Below, in pieces: positions 45,542 to 54,275 of a stretch of 64,000 bases of DNA; position 1 is the stretch's first letter, and the number at the start of each line of letters is the position of its first letter. The stretch is taken from positions 496,001-560,000 of the forward strand of contig NZ_JARKMX010000002.1 of the NCBI RefSeq assembly GCF_029360705.1, read 5' to 3'. The notes under the pieces were generated by a model. That model was not told the origin of the DNA. It saw only the letters and a list, made by a program, of their open reading frames with translations, and did not search any database. The translations under genes were made by a program, and so were the position numbers. This DNA is from Paraflavitalea pollutisoli (lineage in GTDB: Bacteria; Bacteroidota; Bacteroidia; Chitinophagales; Chitinophagaceae).

Positions 45542-47053
45542 TTAATACCCAGGATTCTGGGCAAGATTTGGATTGACCGATAACTGCTGATTGGGAATGG
45601 GGAACAATAGGTTCTTTGGGTCGTCTGTTGGCTTTTCCTGCCAGGGCTGCAGGTATTTACCAAAACGGATCAGGTCATTGCGGCGCATACCTTCCCAATA
45701 GAATTCGCGGCCTCTTTCGTCGAGCATCTGATCGAGGCTGACAGAAGCCAGAGCTGCGATACCACGCTTAGTACGGATAGAGTTGACGATGGTAAGGGCA
45801 GCGGCCGCGTTGCTGGTTCTCAGCAGCGCTTCGGCTTTCATCATCAACACATCGGCATACCGGTAATAAACATAGTCGTTGTTGGCATTATCGCCTGAAT
45901 TGTAATCGATGGGATATTTGATCACGCGGATACCGGTCACTTCCAGGTTTTGTCCGATCTCGATGGCTTTTACTTCGGGGGTGAAGGCCAGCGGACGGCC
46001 ACCACGGTCCTTCAGCGCGACGCCATTCTGGTCAAACTGCTGACCCACCAGGAATCCGGGCTTGATACCACTGACGTTGGTGACACCAGGGTAGCTCTGG
46101 CTTCTGCGCAGATCTGCCGCATCGAACTTATTGTAGAAGTCAGACAGCGTTGTAAAGCCGTTCCAGCCACTGGGGTTGTTGTTGTAATGCAAGGTACAGA
46201 ACCAGCGGGAGCGTACAGGGCCGCTATTGGAACCTCCGATATTCTGTGCAGTAAAAATGTTCTCCGTAGAGATCGCATCGTTGTTGGGCGCAAAATTATC
46301 AAAGTAATTATCAGCCAGTTTATACTTGGTACTGTTGATGATCTGGTCGGCCAGGGTGATCACCTGTTGCATGTCTGCCGCTGCAAAGGTGGGTGTTGCT
46401 CTGTTGGCGATCACCCCTTTGTTGATATAACATTTCATGAGCAGCACACGGGCAGCGTCTTTATTGGCCGTATACGCCGGACCAGCCGGCAGGTCGTTCA
46501 TGATCGCATTGACCTCGGAAATGATGAAATCGAGCGCTTCACTGCCTTTGCGCACCTTGGGTACATCGAGAATGCTGGTACCGGGATCGCGGTAAGGCAC
46601 CTGGTTCCATCCATCGAGCATGGAGAAGGTAGCGAAAGCGCGGATGAACCTGGCTTCTGCGGCCTGTGCGGCCGATGGATTGTAGCGCAGGAAGTCTGTA
46701 GCAGAGTAAATGATACCACCCAGGTCTTCAAAAGTCTGGCGCAGGAAGAGGTGATTACCATCCCAGCGGTGTACGTGCAGTACCCGCCATACACCATTAT
46801 CGTCCCAGTCGCCACCGCGTGTGGGTCCGATCGCTTCATCGGAGGTATGCTCCTGGGCAGCCCAGAAACGGCTTTGATCCTGGTAGGGGGTTCGCATGGC
46901 ATCATAGACACCTTTCAGCAAGGCAGCCGTATTGGCGGATCCACCACCCACTGCGCTGCCGGGCACTTCTCCATTCAGCTTTTCCTCCAGCCGGGTGCAG
47001 GCAACCAGCGTAAGGGAAAGGGACATACCGTAGAGCAATCGTATATATTTCAT
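45542..47053 (-). CDS. SusD/RagB family nutrient-binding lipoprotein (downstream unit)
   Basis: A 503-residue surface lipoprotein that works with SusC to capture nutrients. The signal ends in a lipobox (LTLVACTRLEE). The SusD TPR-like fold is shown by AEARFIRAFATFSMLDGWNQVPYRD (about 112-136) and the C-terminal YVYYRYADVLMMKAEALL and RGREFYWEGMRRNDLIRFGKY. The ligand is not known. It begins 12 bases after its susC. Confidence 0.95.
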   Translation of the reverse strand: MKYIRLLYGMSLSLTLVACTRLEEKLNGEVPGSAVGGGSANTAALLKGVYDAMRTPYQDQSRFWAAQEHTSDEAIGPTRGGDWDDNGVWRVLHVHRWDGNHLFLRQTFEDLGGIIYSATDFLRYNPSAAQAAEARFIRAFATFSMLDGWNQVPYRDPGTSILDVPKVRKGSEALDFIISEVNAIMNDLPAGPAYTANKDAARVLLMKCYINKGVIANRATPTFAAADMQQVITLADQIINSTKYKLADNYFDNFAPNNDAISTENIFTAQNIGGSNSGPVRSRWFCTLHYNNNPSGWNGFTTLSDFYNKFDAADLRRSQSYPGVTNVSGIKPGFLVGQQFDQNGVALKDRGGRPLAFTPEVKAIEIGQNLEVTGIRVIKYPIDYNSGDNANNDYVYYRYADVLMMKAEALLRTSNAAAALTIVNSIRTKRGIAALASVSLDQMLDERGREFYWEGMRRNDLIRFGKYLQPWQEKPTDDPKNLLFPIPNQQLSVNPNLAQNPGY

Positions 47054-47065
47054 AAAATGCTTTTG

Positions 47066-50056
47066 TTATTGTAGTGAAAATTTAACACCGACCTGGAAGG
47101 AACGGGCAGAAGGGTAAGGCGTGTACTCGATACCCACGGAAGGTACACCGTTTACCTGCTTATCCGTATTGACTTCCGGATCGAACCCGGTGAAATCGGT
47201 CATCACCAACAGGTTCTGACCGGCCACAAATACTGTCAGCGCTTTCAATGACTTGCCGATATTGCCGATCTCATAAGAAACACTTGCGTTGGCCAGCTTG
47301 AGGTAGCTGCCATTTTCCATATACCGGGAAGAAGGCGTGATACGGTTGGAGAGTGACTCTTTCACTTCCCCACCGATCAGTGACCGGGCAACATTTCTAC
47401 CACCATTCAGGTTGCTGATTGGCAACACTGTATTGGCTGTGTTGTTGTATACCTTTTGACCAAAGGCGCCGTTGAAGTTGACTACGCCGGATAGTTTCTT
47501 GTACCGGGCAGACATAGTAACACCCAGCACCGTCTTAGGATTGGGGTTACCCAGGTAGTAGTTAACATAGCCGTCTTCGTCATACAAGGCCAGCCCTGTG
47601 GTTTTATCCAGGCCAAGGTACCTTGACATATAAAAGACATTGATTGGCTGGTCATTGGTAATTTGCTGTACCGTAGCACCTGATATACCTTGTCCGTGCA
47701 AAGCACCAGTAGGAATTGGTACATCGAGATTGGTAACATTGTTTTTGACAAAGGAAGCGATCACGCCCAGATCCCAGGATACATCTTTTGTTCGCACGAG
47801 ATTGGCATTGAGGGTTACTTCCACACCCTTGTTGATGATCTCAGCCGGCAGGTTCTTCCAGGTAGGCGGTGCACCAGGTGGCACAGGCTGTGCAGAAATT
47901 GTAGGATATAGCAGGTCCGTTGTTTTTTTGTTGAAATAGTCAACCGAACCGGTGATCCTGTTGTTCATGACCGCGAAATCGATACCGATATTGGTTTGCT
48001 CATCGGCTTGCCATTTCAGGTCGGGATTGGCGCTATTGGCGGGTTGTACTGCACCAGGTCCGGTAAACCGGTACCTGTCCTGGGCCGAACCAGCCGGCAC
48101 ATCCTGTGTACCCGTTTTACCCCAGCCAACCCTGAGCCGCAGGTTATTGATGAACTCTACATTTTTAAGGAATTCTTCATTGCTGGCATTCCAGGCTACA
48201 GCGAATGAAGGGAAGTATCCATAGCGGTTGTTCTTACCGAATTTGGTAGATCCATCTGCGCGGATCGTGGCGGTAAGCAGGTATTTATCTTTCCAGTTGA
48301 TATTGCCGCGGGCAAAATAAGATTGTAGCTCCGTAGTAGGATCAACCGTAGAAGACAACTGACGGGTGCTTTGTGAACTGTACTGGAAGTAATTATAGTA
48401 AGGGATACCATAGTTGCCAAAATCGCTGGCACTGTTGTCGTTCGCTTTGAAGTCGAACTTCATGTACTCATAACCCACCAGCGCGCCGAGGGTAAAATCG
48501 GGCGATAGCTTCTTGGTATAGTTCAGCGTGTTGGTCCACTGTTTGGTGATCAGCTCATTGCTGCCGGTATAGGCTACACCACGGTCAACGATATTCTCCA
48601 GGTTGATGAAGGAAGCAATCTGTGCACGACGGATACCGGTGCTGTAGTTGATACTGAACAGCATCCTGTACTCGAGGTCTTTGAACAACTTCACATAAGG
48701 AGAAATGCTTCCCAGCACGGTAGTTACCTTCGAGTTGTCGTCGTACGCTTCCGACATCGCCAGTGGATTGACGGTCGTTGAGCCACGCAGTACGTTTAAT
48801 GAATCCTGTCCATTCGCTTTCTTCACTACCAGCGGCATGGTAGGATTCCACTGAAGTGCCTGACCGATCACACTGCCTGTAAAGCCTGCATCATTGGACA
48901 CGGGCGCAATAGCTTCTACTGTTTGCGCGGCTATCAGGTTGTAGTCGATACCAATAGCTTTGCTTTCAAGGAACTTGAAACCACCGGCAATGTTGGTAGA
49001 GTATTTCTTAAATCCTGATTTGCGTACGATACCTTCCTGATCGAGGTAACCGGCGCCCATGCGATAGCGGGAATTTTCCGTGCCACCACTGATACTCATA
49101 TCGTAACTCTGGGTATAGGCCGTCCGCAACACAGCATCCATCGCATCGACGTTGCCGCCGAAATCACCGCTGGTCAGTCCGTAGTCCGTTAACGCTTTGC
49201 GGTACTCATTACCATCCAGTACTTTCAACTGTTTGATCAATTTACTCATACCAAAAAAAGTGTTGAAATACGCCTTCGTTGGTCCCGACTCCCCTTTTTT
49301 GGTATTGATGATGACCACACCGTAGGCACCGCGCGAACCGTAGATGGCGGTCGCGGAGGCGTCTTTTAATACATCGATCGACGCAATGTCATTGGAGTTG
49401 ATAAAGTTGAGCGGATTCGCAGCCGGCGATGTTCCGATACCGGCACCTGAGCCACCGGGTCGGGCAGATCGGCCATCCAATGGTACGCCATCTACTACAT
49501 ACAACGGGTTACTGCCCGCCCGGATGGTTGAGTTACCGCGGATCTTCACCGTGGTACCGCCACCAGGCTGGCCGCTGTTGTTAAGGATCTGTACACCGGC
49601 CACTTTACCCTGGATCAATTGATCGGGAGAGATCTGTACGCCCTGGTTAAAGTCTTTGGCTTTTACAGAAGCTACGGCACCGGTGGCGTCCTTACGCCTA
49701 ACGGTACCGCCATAGCCGATGACCACAATCTCGTTGAGCGTGGCATTGTTCGCTTCGAGCGATACATTGACCTGTAATTTGTCGGTGATGTCGACTTCCT
49801 GTGTAGCGTAGCCTACCGTGGAAATGACTAAGGTGTTTACGGCGCCTGTAATGCTGATTCGAAAGGTGCCATCGGAACCGGTGGATGTTCCTCGTGTAGA
49901 TCCTTTAGGGACTACTGATGCGCCAACAACGGGCGATTGATCTTTTGAGTCTGTCACTTTTCCTACAACGATCTTTTCCTGGGCGAAACTGGCAATATGT
50001 ATGCATAGGGCCATCAATAGCAAGGTTGATGACGCAAGCAATCGTTTTGCTGTCAT
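47066..50056 (-). CDS. SusC/RagA TonB-dependent outer-membrane transporter (downstream unit)
   Basis: A 996-residue outer-membrane beta-barrel transporter. Signal peptide (to about residue 25), carboxypeptidase-D-like domain (VVGKVTDSKDQSPVVGASV, about 31-105), TonB-box-like NEIVVIGYGGTVRRKD, plug domain with NPLYVVDGVPLDGRSARPGG, then the barrel, ending in SFQVGVKFSLQ with a terminal Gln rather than Phe. The ligand is unknown. It starts a second transcription unit with its own promoter and a 17-bp dyad identical in form to that upstream of the other susC. Confidence 0.96.
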   Translation of the reverse strand: MTAKRLLASSTLLLMALCIHIASFAQEKIVVGKVTDSKDQSPVVGASVVPKGSTRGTSTGSDGTFRISITGAVNTLVISTVGYATQEVDITDKLQVNVSLEANNATLNEIVVIGYGGTVRRKDATGAVASVKAKDFNQGVQISPDQLIQGKVAGVQILNNSGQPGGGTTVKIRGNSTIRAGSNPLYVVDGVPLDGRSARPGGSGAGIGTSPAANPLNFINSNDIASIDVLKDASATAIYGSRGAYGVVIINTKKGESGPTKAYFNTFFGMSKLIKQLKVLDGNEYRKALTDYGLTSGDFGGNVDAMDAVLRTAYTQSYDMSISGGTENSRYRMGAGYLDQEGIVRKSGFKKYSTNIAGGFKFLESKAIGIDYNLIAAQTVEAIAPVSNDAGFTGSVIGQALQWNPTMPLVVKKANGQDSLNVLRGSTTVNPLAMSEAYDDNSKVTTVLGSISPYVKLFKDLEYRMLFSINYSTGIRRAQIASFINLENIVDRGVAYTGSNELITKQWTNTLNYTKKLSPDFTLGALVGYEYMKFDFKANDNSASDFGNYGIPYYNYFQYSSQSTRQLSSTVDPTTELQSYFARGNINWKDKYLLTATIRADGSTKFGKNNRYGYFPSFAVAWNASNEEFLKNVEFINNLRLRVGWGKTGTQDVPAGSAQDRYRFTGPGAVQPANSANPDLKWQADEQTNIGIDFAVMNNRITGSVDYFNKKTTDLLYPTISAQPVPPGAPPTWKNLPAEIINKGVEVTLNANLVRTKDVSWDLGVIASFVKNNVTNLDVPIPTGALHGQGISGATVQQITNDQPINVFYMSRYLGLDKTTGLALYDEDGYVNYYLGNPNPKTVLGVTMSARYKKLSGVVNFNGAFGQKVYNNTANTVLPISNLNGGRNVARSLIGGEVKESLSNRITPSSRYMENGSYLKLANASVSYEIGNIGKSLKALTVFVAGQNLLVMTDFTGFDPEVNTDKQVNGVPSVGIEYTPYPSARSFQVGVKFSLQ

Positions 50057-50097
50057 AGCAATCAGTTAGGTAGTTATAAAATGGCGGAATAAGTGAA

Positions 50098-50143
50098 CGT
50101 GTAGCTTATACACAATTTAAAGCAATGGCCTGGTATTACCAAA
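50098..50143 (-). promoter_or_regulatory. Promoter and 17-bp operator of the downstream susC
   Basis: On the minus strand: TTTG (50140-50143), 19 bases, TTAAATTG as the -7 box (50113-50120), then the dyad TGTGTATAAGCTACACG (50098-50114), which overlaps the last bases of the -7 box and the expected transcription start. The dyad has the form TGTGTA-N5-TACACA with one outer mismatch. Same geometry as at 61953-62001. Confidence 0.7.
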
Positions 50144-50314
50144 AAATTAACACCAGTTTCATCACTGTACAGGATGGCGTATTGCTATTTTTACTATGCC
50201 CTTTTTCTCGACAAGAATATATCAATCAATCAACTATGCGTGATTGAATGTCCTGAAACGCAGGCCTGGTGCGGCCTAAAAAAAAGTTTGTGGTAAAGGA
50301 AAGCCCTTAGCTGG

Positions 50315-50348
50315 CACTAACACCCTACCCTTAGGGTATCCGTTAGTG
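50315..50348. other. Nested hairpin in the sus intergenic region
   Basis: Outer arms CACTAAC (50315-50321)/GTTAGTG (50342-50348) and inner ACCCTA (50322-50327)/TAGGGT (50332-50337). Could be a terminator or a binding site; no function assigned. Confidence 0.5.
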
Positions 50349-50411
50349 ATTTACCTTATTCAACGCATTGCCAGCGAAGGAGTTGCCCAGCTGTGGGGCT
50401 CCAATAACGAA

Positions 50412-50437
50412 GTATGCCTGCCGACTGGCAGGCATAC
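50412..50437 (-). terminator. Probable terminator after the Nudix regulator gene
   Basis: Perfect 11-bp stem GTATGCCTGCC (50412-50422)/GGCAGGCATAC (50427-50437), loop GACT, 32 bases past the stop codon. No T-run follows on the minus strand. Confidence 0.65.
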
Positions 50438-50468
50438 CTTATATAATACGGTCCATCATTAATGGTCG

Positions 50469-51194
50469 TTAATGGAGTTGTGCTTCCTGTACGTTCTCCT
50501 TCTTACCGTCGGAAAACCTGTCGGCATTGAATCGGTATAGTTTACCAGGACGATGGGGAACATCCTGCTCCAACTCATTTACGTCAATCAGCCAGTCCAT
50601 CAGGAAAAACTTCTTCCTGAAGTTACGGCGGTCGAGCTTGGTGCCGTGGATGGACTCATACAGGCTTTGCAATTCCCGCAGAGAGAATTTCTCCGGCAGT
50701 AAATTGAATACGATGGGATGTTCATCGATCTTCGACTGCAATTGCTTCAGGCAGGTATCCAATATCTTTTTGTGGTCGAAGGCGAGGGTGCTGATCTCAT
50801 TCACCGGATGCCAGTGAAGTTCATTGTGGGCCAGCGACAGCTGGTGATCTTTAATATTGATAAGCGAGTACCAGGCGGTAGTTATTACCCGGCCGGCCGG
50901 GTGGCGGTTCACATCTCCGAAAGTATACACCTGCTCGAGAAACACATCGTCGAGGCCCGTGCGGTCCTTCAGAACTCGGTAAGAGGCACTATCGAGATTC
51001 TCGTTGGGCATGACCAGGTCACCCAACAGCGACCACTCGTCATGAAACTCTTCGAGATCCGATTTGATCAGTAATACTTTGAGTTCATTATCGTCGAAAC
51101 CGAAGATCACGCAATCTACGGAAAGGGCCATGTGGAAGAATTCCCTATTGTCAGACTTCAACTGCTGTATCGTTTTCTGCAAGGCGTTCCCCAT
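50469..51194 (-). CDS. Nudix-domain transcriptional regulator (NrtR-like)
   Basis: A 241-residue protein with an N-terminal Nudix fold (about 22-150) and a C-terminal winged helix (about 160-225: FSLRELQSLYESIHGTKLDRRNFRKKFF, here shortened to its ends). The Nudix box, normally Gx5Ex7REUxEExGU, reads GDLVMPNENLDSASYRVLKDRTGL: the catalytic Glu residues are lost, so it should bind rather than hydrolyse a ligand. Nudix-type repressors and activators of sugar genes (for example arabinose in Bacteroides) are known. Its position after a GH13 amylase gene makes it the likely regulator of this locus, and it is the natural candidate to bind the dyads at 50098 and 61953. Confidence 0.85.
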   Translation of the reverse strand: MGNALQKTIQQLKSDNREFFHMALSVDCVIFGFDDNELKVLLIKSDLEEFHDEWSLLGDLVMPNENLDSASYRVLKDRTGLDDVFLEQVYTFGDVNRHPAGRVITTAWYSLINIKDHQLSLAHNELHWHPVNEISTLAFDHKKILDTCLKQLQSKIDEHPIVFNLLPEKFSLRELQSLYESIHGTKLDRRNFRKKFFLMDWLIDVNELEQDVPHRPGKLYRFNADRFSDGKKENVQEAQLH

Positions 51195-51220
51195 AATCTT
51201 GGTGTTATGATCGTTAAGGC

Positions 51221-54133
51221 TTAATTAATGATGATTTTCTTTACTATGCTGTTGTTTCCATATTGCATTCGAACGAAATAAAGACCTTTAGCAAGACCGA
51301 CGGCATCGAGTGTCTGCAAAGGCAGTTGATGGACACCCTGTGGCTTAAAACCAGCACGGTAGCTGGCAAGCTGTTGTCCGCTTATATTCAGCAAGGATAA
51401 GGTGACTTCCGTATTGAGCGGTAGTTCATATTCAATAGTAGAGTTCGACGAGACCGGATTGGGAAATATACTTAGCCGTGTATTCTTACGCTGGTTGTCC
51501 AGATCGGTTACGGGGGTAAGAATATTCGTGATGTTTCGGTTCAAATATACGTGATACTCGCCGGGTTGCAAGGAAATGCTTTGTGCAGCACCCGTTGCAT
51601 TGATGGTTTGCCCCGTCAGGTAGTCATACCAGGTACCGGCATTTTGAAAACTAACATTGCCCGTAACTCCGTTTACATCGAAATTTCCAACGACCAGTAT
51701 ATTAGACGTATCAGTAGTCAGCTTCAACCATTTGAAGGCGCCGGAAAGATCCCAGGTGATGCGATCGGTAACAAATCCGTTTCTATACGATGGATGCTTC
51801 CGCAAAGCCAGCATGACACTGTAGATGTCATGCAGCTTCTTTCGGTCGGCACTCTGCTGGTAATCCCAGCGCACCGGTTTGGGATTGGTACGGCAACTGT
51901 TGTCGATGGTACCATTCTCGCAATAATTAATGGAGTAGTCGTACCCCAGTTCTCCAAACTGCCAGATCATTTTAGGACCAGGAATGGAGAAGTAGAAGGC
52001 AGCCGCCATCGCATTGCGTTGCAGACCTGTCACGGGATCTTTGGTGCTATAGCCACCCGAAGCATTGCCAAATTGCCCATTTTTGTATTGGAGCCTTTCT
52101 TCATCATGGCTTTCCATATAGGCTACCAGGTTGGGCTGCGCCCATCCCCGCTCCCTGTGGATCGCCCCTTTGAAATCGGACGTGCCTACCCATCCCATGG
52201 TAGCTTCGTTGAAGGCATGGTTCATATTACCCCAAAGCATCATACCATAAGCAGCCAGTTCTTTCTCTTCGTCGTTCACCCCAAGGTGTTCGAGTATCAC
52301 ATAACTGCCTGCCGACTTCGCTTGCAGGGTATCATAGTATTTTTTCCAGATGGCTATCCGGCTGGCATCATAGGCATCCCAGCTCGCCTGGTTGCAATTT
52401 TCTCCATTGGCATCACAGGAGGCTTTTTGGGTGAAGCCTTTCGACAGGTCGAACCGGAAACCATCGAGCTTGTATTCCTGCAGCCAGTATTCTACCACCC
52501 GGCTCACAAAGTATTGCGTGGCGGCGCTTTCGTGGTTGAAATCGTAGCCCACGTTGAACGGGTGTTTGGCTGCGGTATTGAACCAGGGGTTTTGTGCCGT
52601 AGGTTGTCCTTTGGCAGCATCGAAGTAGAGCTGCACCATGGGCGACTGTCCGAAGGAATGGTTGAGCACCATATCCATGATCACCGCCATACCTTGTTTG
52701 TGACATTCGTCGATGAGCGCTTTGAGATCATTGGCCGGACCATAATATTTATCAGGCGCAAAATAGAAGGAAGTATTGTAGCCCCAGCTGAGGTTGCCTT
52801 CAAATTCATTGAAGGGCATCAGCTCAATGGCGTTGATTCCAAGCCGCTTGAGGTAGCCGAGGGTATCCTTCAAGGTCTTCCAGTCGTGGTTGCCAACAAA
52901 ATCGCGCAACAGCAACTCATAGATCAACAGGTTGCGTTTGTCGGGCCGTGCGAAATTGGTGGTCTGCCAGGCATAGGTTGGTTTGGCCGTCTGCAGTACA
53001 CTGACAATGCCGGTCGTTTTCCCCGTGGGGTAAGGCTTCAGGTTGGGATAGGTCGTTGCTGTGATGTACTGATCATTGTTGGGATCGAGCACCTTTTGCG
53101 TATAAGCATCAGGAATTTTCAGGCTGTTGTCGACCACGTACTGATATCCATATTCCGTACCCGGCGTAAGGCCCGTGATCCGTTTCCAGAAACGCAGCCC
53201 ATCCGGTGTTTTGTTGCATTGAAAGTTGACCGACTCGGTCCAGTTGTTGAAGTCTCCAATGATCGATACCTTGTTTTTGCCGGGCGCGTACAGTACCAGG
53301 ATGGCCGACGTATCGCCCTGTTCATAATTGATGCCGTCACGCACACCAGCCGGCAGCGGCTGTACATTGACGGTCGGGGCTGCGAAAAAGTTGATGGTAT
53401 CCGAATGGGTCGTGCTGCCATCGGTAACACGGCCAACGACCTGCTGGTTGCCGGCAACCGTGATCGCCGGAGTGGCCTGCACGGTCGTATTGCCGGTGGC
53501 AGTGGCTATCGCTGTGCCGTTGAAGAACACAGTAAGATCGGCCGACTTGTTGGATAAATAAGTGATGTCGATGTTTTCTCCCTGCACTTTGGTGATCGGT
53601 TCTGGCACCGGTACAAACCGGGGATCCATGGCCGGTGCAGCAAATTTACCGGTCAGGATATTGTCGTACACCGTGATGTACATATTGCCGTTGTCGACGC
53701 TTTGATCGCTGATGCGCTGTACCACATTTCCATTACCACTCCTGAACAGGATCGCGATGCGGCGAATGGTTTCGCCTGCTGGCACATTGAAGAAGCTGCG
53801 GATATTGCCGATGGTGTACTGGTATTTGTTGGTAGCTATCCAGGTGGCTTTGGCTGCGGCGTCTGCCGTACCCCAGGTAAACTTTGCATACCGCCAATCG
53901 CCATTGTTGCTGCTTTGGCTCGTGATCAACCCGATGTGCACGTAGACATCGTTGGTGTTGGCATAGTTGAGCAGCCCCTGGTTACCTTTACTACAATCGA
54001 CCGTGATGGTAACCCCTGCATTATCGGTAGGAAAAGCAGGCGCGGTGGTCAACAATTGGGCACTGGCTGTTGCACAGTACGCCACCATCATCAGGGTAAG
54101 TACAAATAACCTCATCGGCAATCGTTTTATCAT
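51221..54133 (-). CDS. T9SS-exported GH13 alpha-amylase family enzyme with CBM48
   Basis: A 970-residue secreted alpha-glucan hydrolase. The start is the ATG of MIKRLPMRLFVLTL (54131-54133), a signal peptide ending near ASAQ. A beta-sandwich region (about 20-250) leads to a CBM48 (about 270-345, VSIIGDFNNWTESVNF). The GH13 barrel spans about 400-800: VIMDMVLNH, the nucleophile Asp in LDGFRFDLSKG (about 560), the acid Glu in VILEHLG (about 616) and the stabilising Asp in ESHDEER (about 676). The last about 80 residues (SIFPNPVSSNSTIEYELP...VKKIIIN) are a T9SS sorting domain. It should cleave starch or maltodextrins outside the cell and feed the SusC/D pair encoded upstream. Confidence 0.93.
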   Translation of the reverse strand: MIKRLPMRLFVLTLMMVAYCATASAQLLTTAPAFPTDNAGVTITVDCSKGNQGLLNYANTNDVYVHIGLITSQSSNNGDWRYAKFTWGTADAAAKATWIATNKYQYTIGNIRSFFNVPAGETIRRIAILFRSGNGNVVQRISDQSVDNGNMYITVYDNILTGKFAAPAMDPRFVPVPEPITKVQGENIDITYLSNKSADLTVFFNGTAIATATGNTTVQATPAITVAGNQQVVGRVTDGSTTHSDTINFFAAPTVNVQPLPAGVRDGINYEQGDTSAILVLYAPGKNKVSIIGDFNNWTESVNFQCNKTPDGLRFWKRITGLTPGTEYGYQYVVDNSLKIPDAYTQKVLDPNNDQYITATTYPNLKPYPTGKTTGIVSVLQTAKPTYAWQTTNFARPDKRNLLIYELLLRDFVGNHDWKTLKDTLGYLKRLGINAIELMPFNEFEGNLSWGYNTSFYFAPDKYYGPANDLKALIDECHKQGMAVIMDMVLNHSFGQSPMVQLYFDAAKGQPTAQNPWFNTAAKHPFNVGYDFNHESAATQYFVSRVVEYWLQEYKLDGFRFDLSKGFTQKASCDANGENCNQASWDAYDASRIAIWKKYYDTLQAKSAGSYVILEHLGVNDEEKELAAYGMMLWGNMNHAFNEATMGWVGTSDFKGAIHRERGWAQPNLVAYMESHDEERLQYKNGQFGNASGGYSTKDPVTGLQRNAMAAAFYFSIPGPKMIWQFGELGYDYSINYCENGTIDNSCRTNPKPVRWDYQQSADRKKLHDIYSVMLALRKHPSYRNGFVTDRITWDLSGAFKWLKLTTDTSNILVVGNFDVNGVTGNVSFQNAGTWYDYLTGQTINATGAAQSISLQPGEYHVYLNRNITNILTPVTDLDNQRKNTRLSIFPNPVSSNSTIEYELPLNTEVTLSLLNISGQQLASYRAGFKPQGVHQLPLQTLDAVGLAKGLYFVRMQYGNNSIVKKIIIN

Positions 54134-54154
54134 TCTCAAAAGGGTGGGCGGGAA

Positions 54155-54259
54155 ATGGGGCTGACTAAAAAGGGTACCCATTCTCGGGTAGGCGATGGAG
54201 ACAAGCGATCGTTTACATGATCCTCCTGGTCTTCATGAACCTTTTTTGGTCAGCCCCAT
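54155..54259 (-). other. Long inverted repeat between the SusE/F-like and amylase genes
   Basis: Arms ATGGGGCTGACTAAAAAGGG (54155-54174) and its near-complement ending GGTCAGCCCCAT (54240-54259); about 65 bases lie between them. It lies wholly in the 142-base gap and may slow or partly end transcription before the amylase gene. Confidence 0.6.
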
Positions 54260-54275
54260 GTTTTAACGTTGTAGT

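Larger units (their letters stand above)
50057..50468. other. Gene-free region between the two sus units
   Basis: Holds the susC promoter/operator (50098-50143) and two further hairpins, at 50315-50348 (CACTAAC/GTTAGTG with inner ACCCTA/TAGGGT) and 50412-50437 (GTATGCCTGCC/GGCAGGCATAC). The last lies just after the Nudix gene and probably ends the upstream unit. No gene seen. Confidence 0.7.

Noticed and set aside
51551-53557. A 668-codon open frame on the plus strand, opposite the amylase gene
   Set aside because: Antisense shadow of a conserved GH13 gene; no domain or signal, and long antisense frames are common at this base composition.
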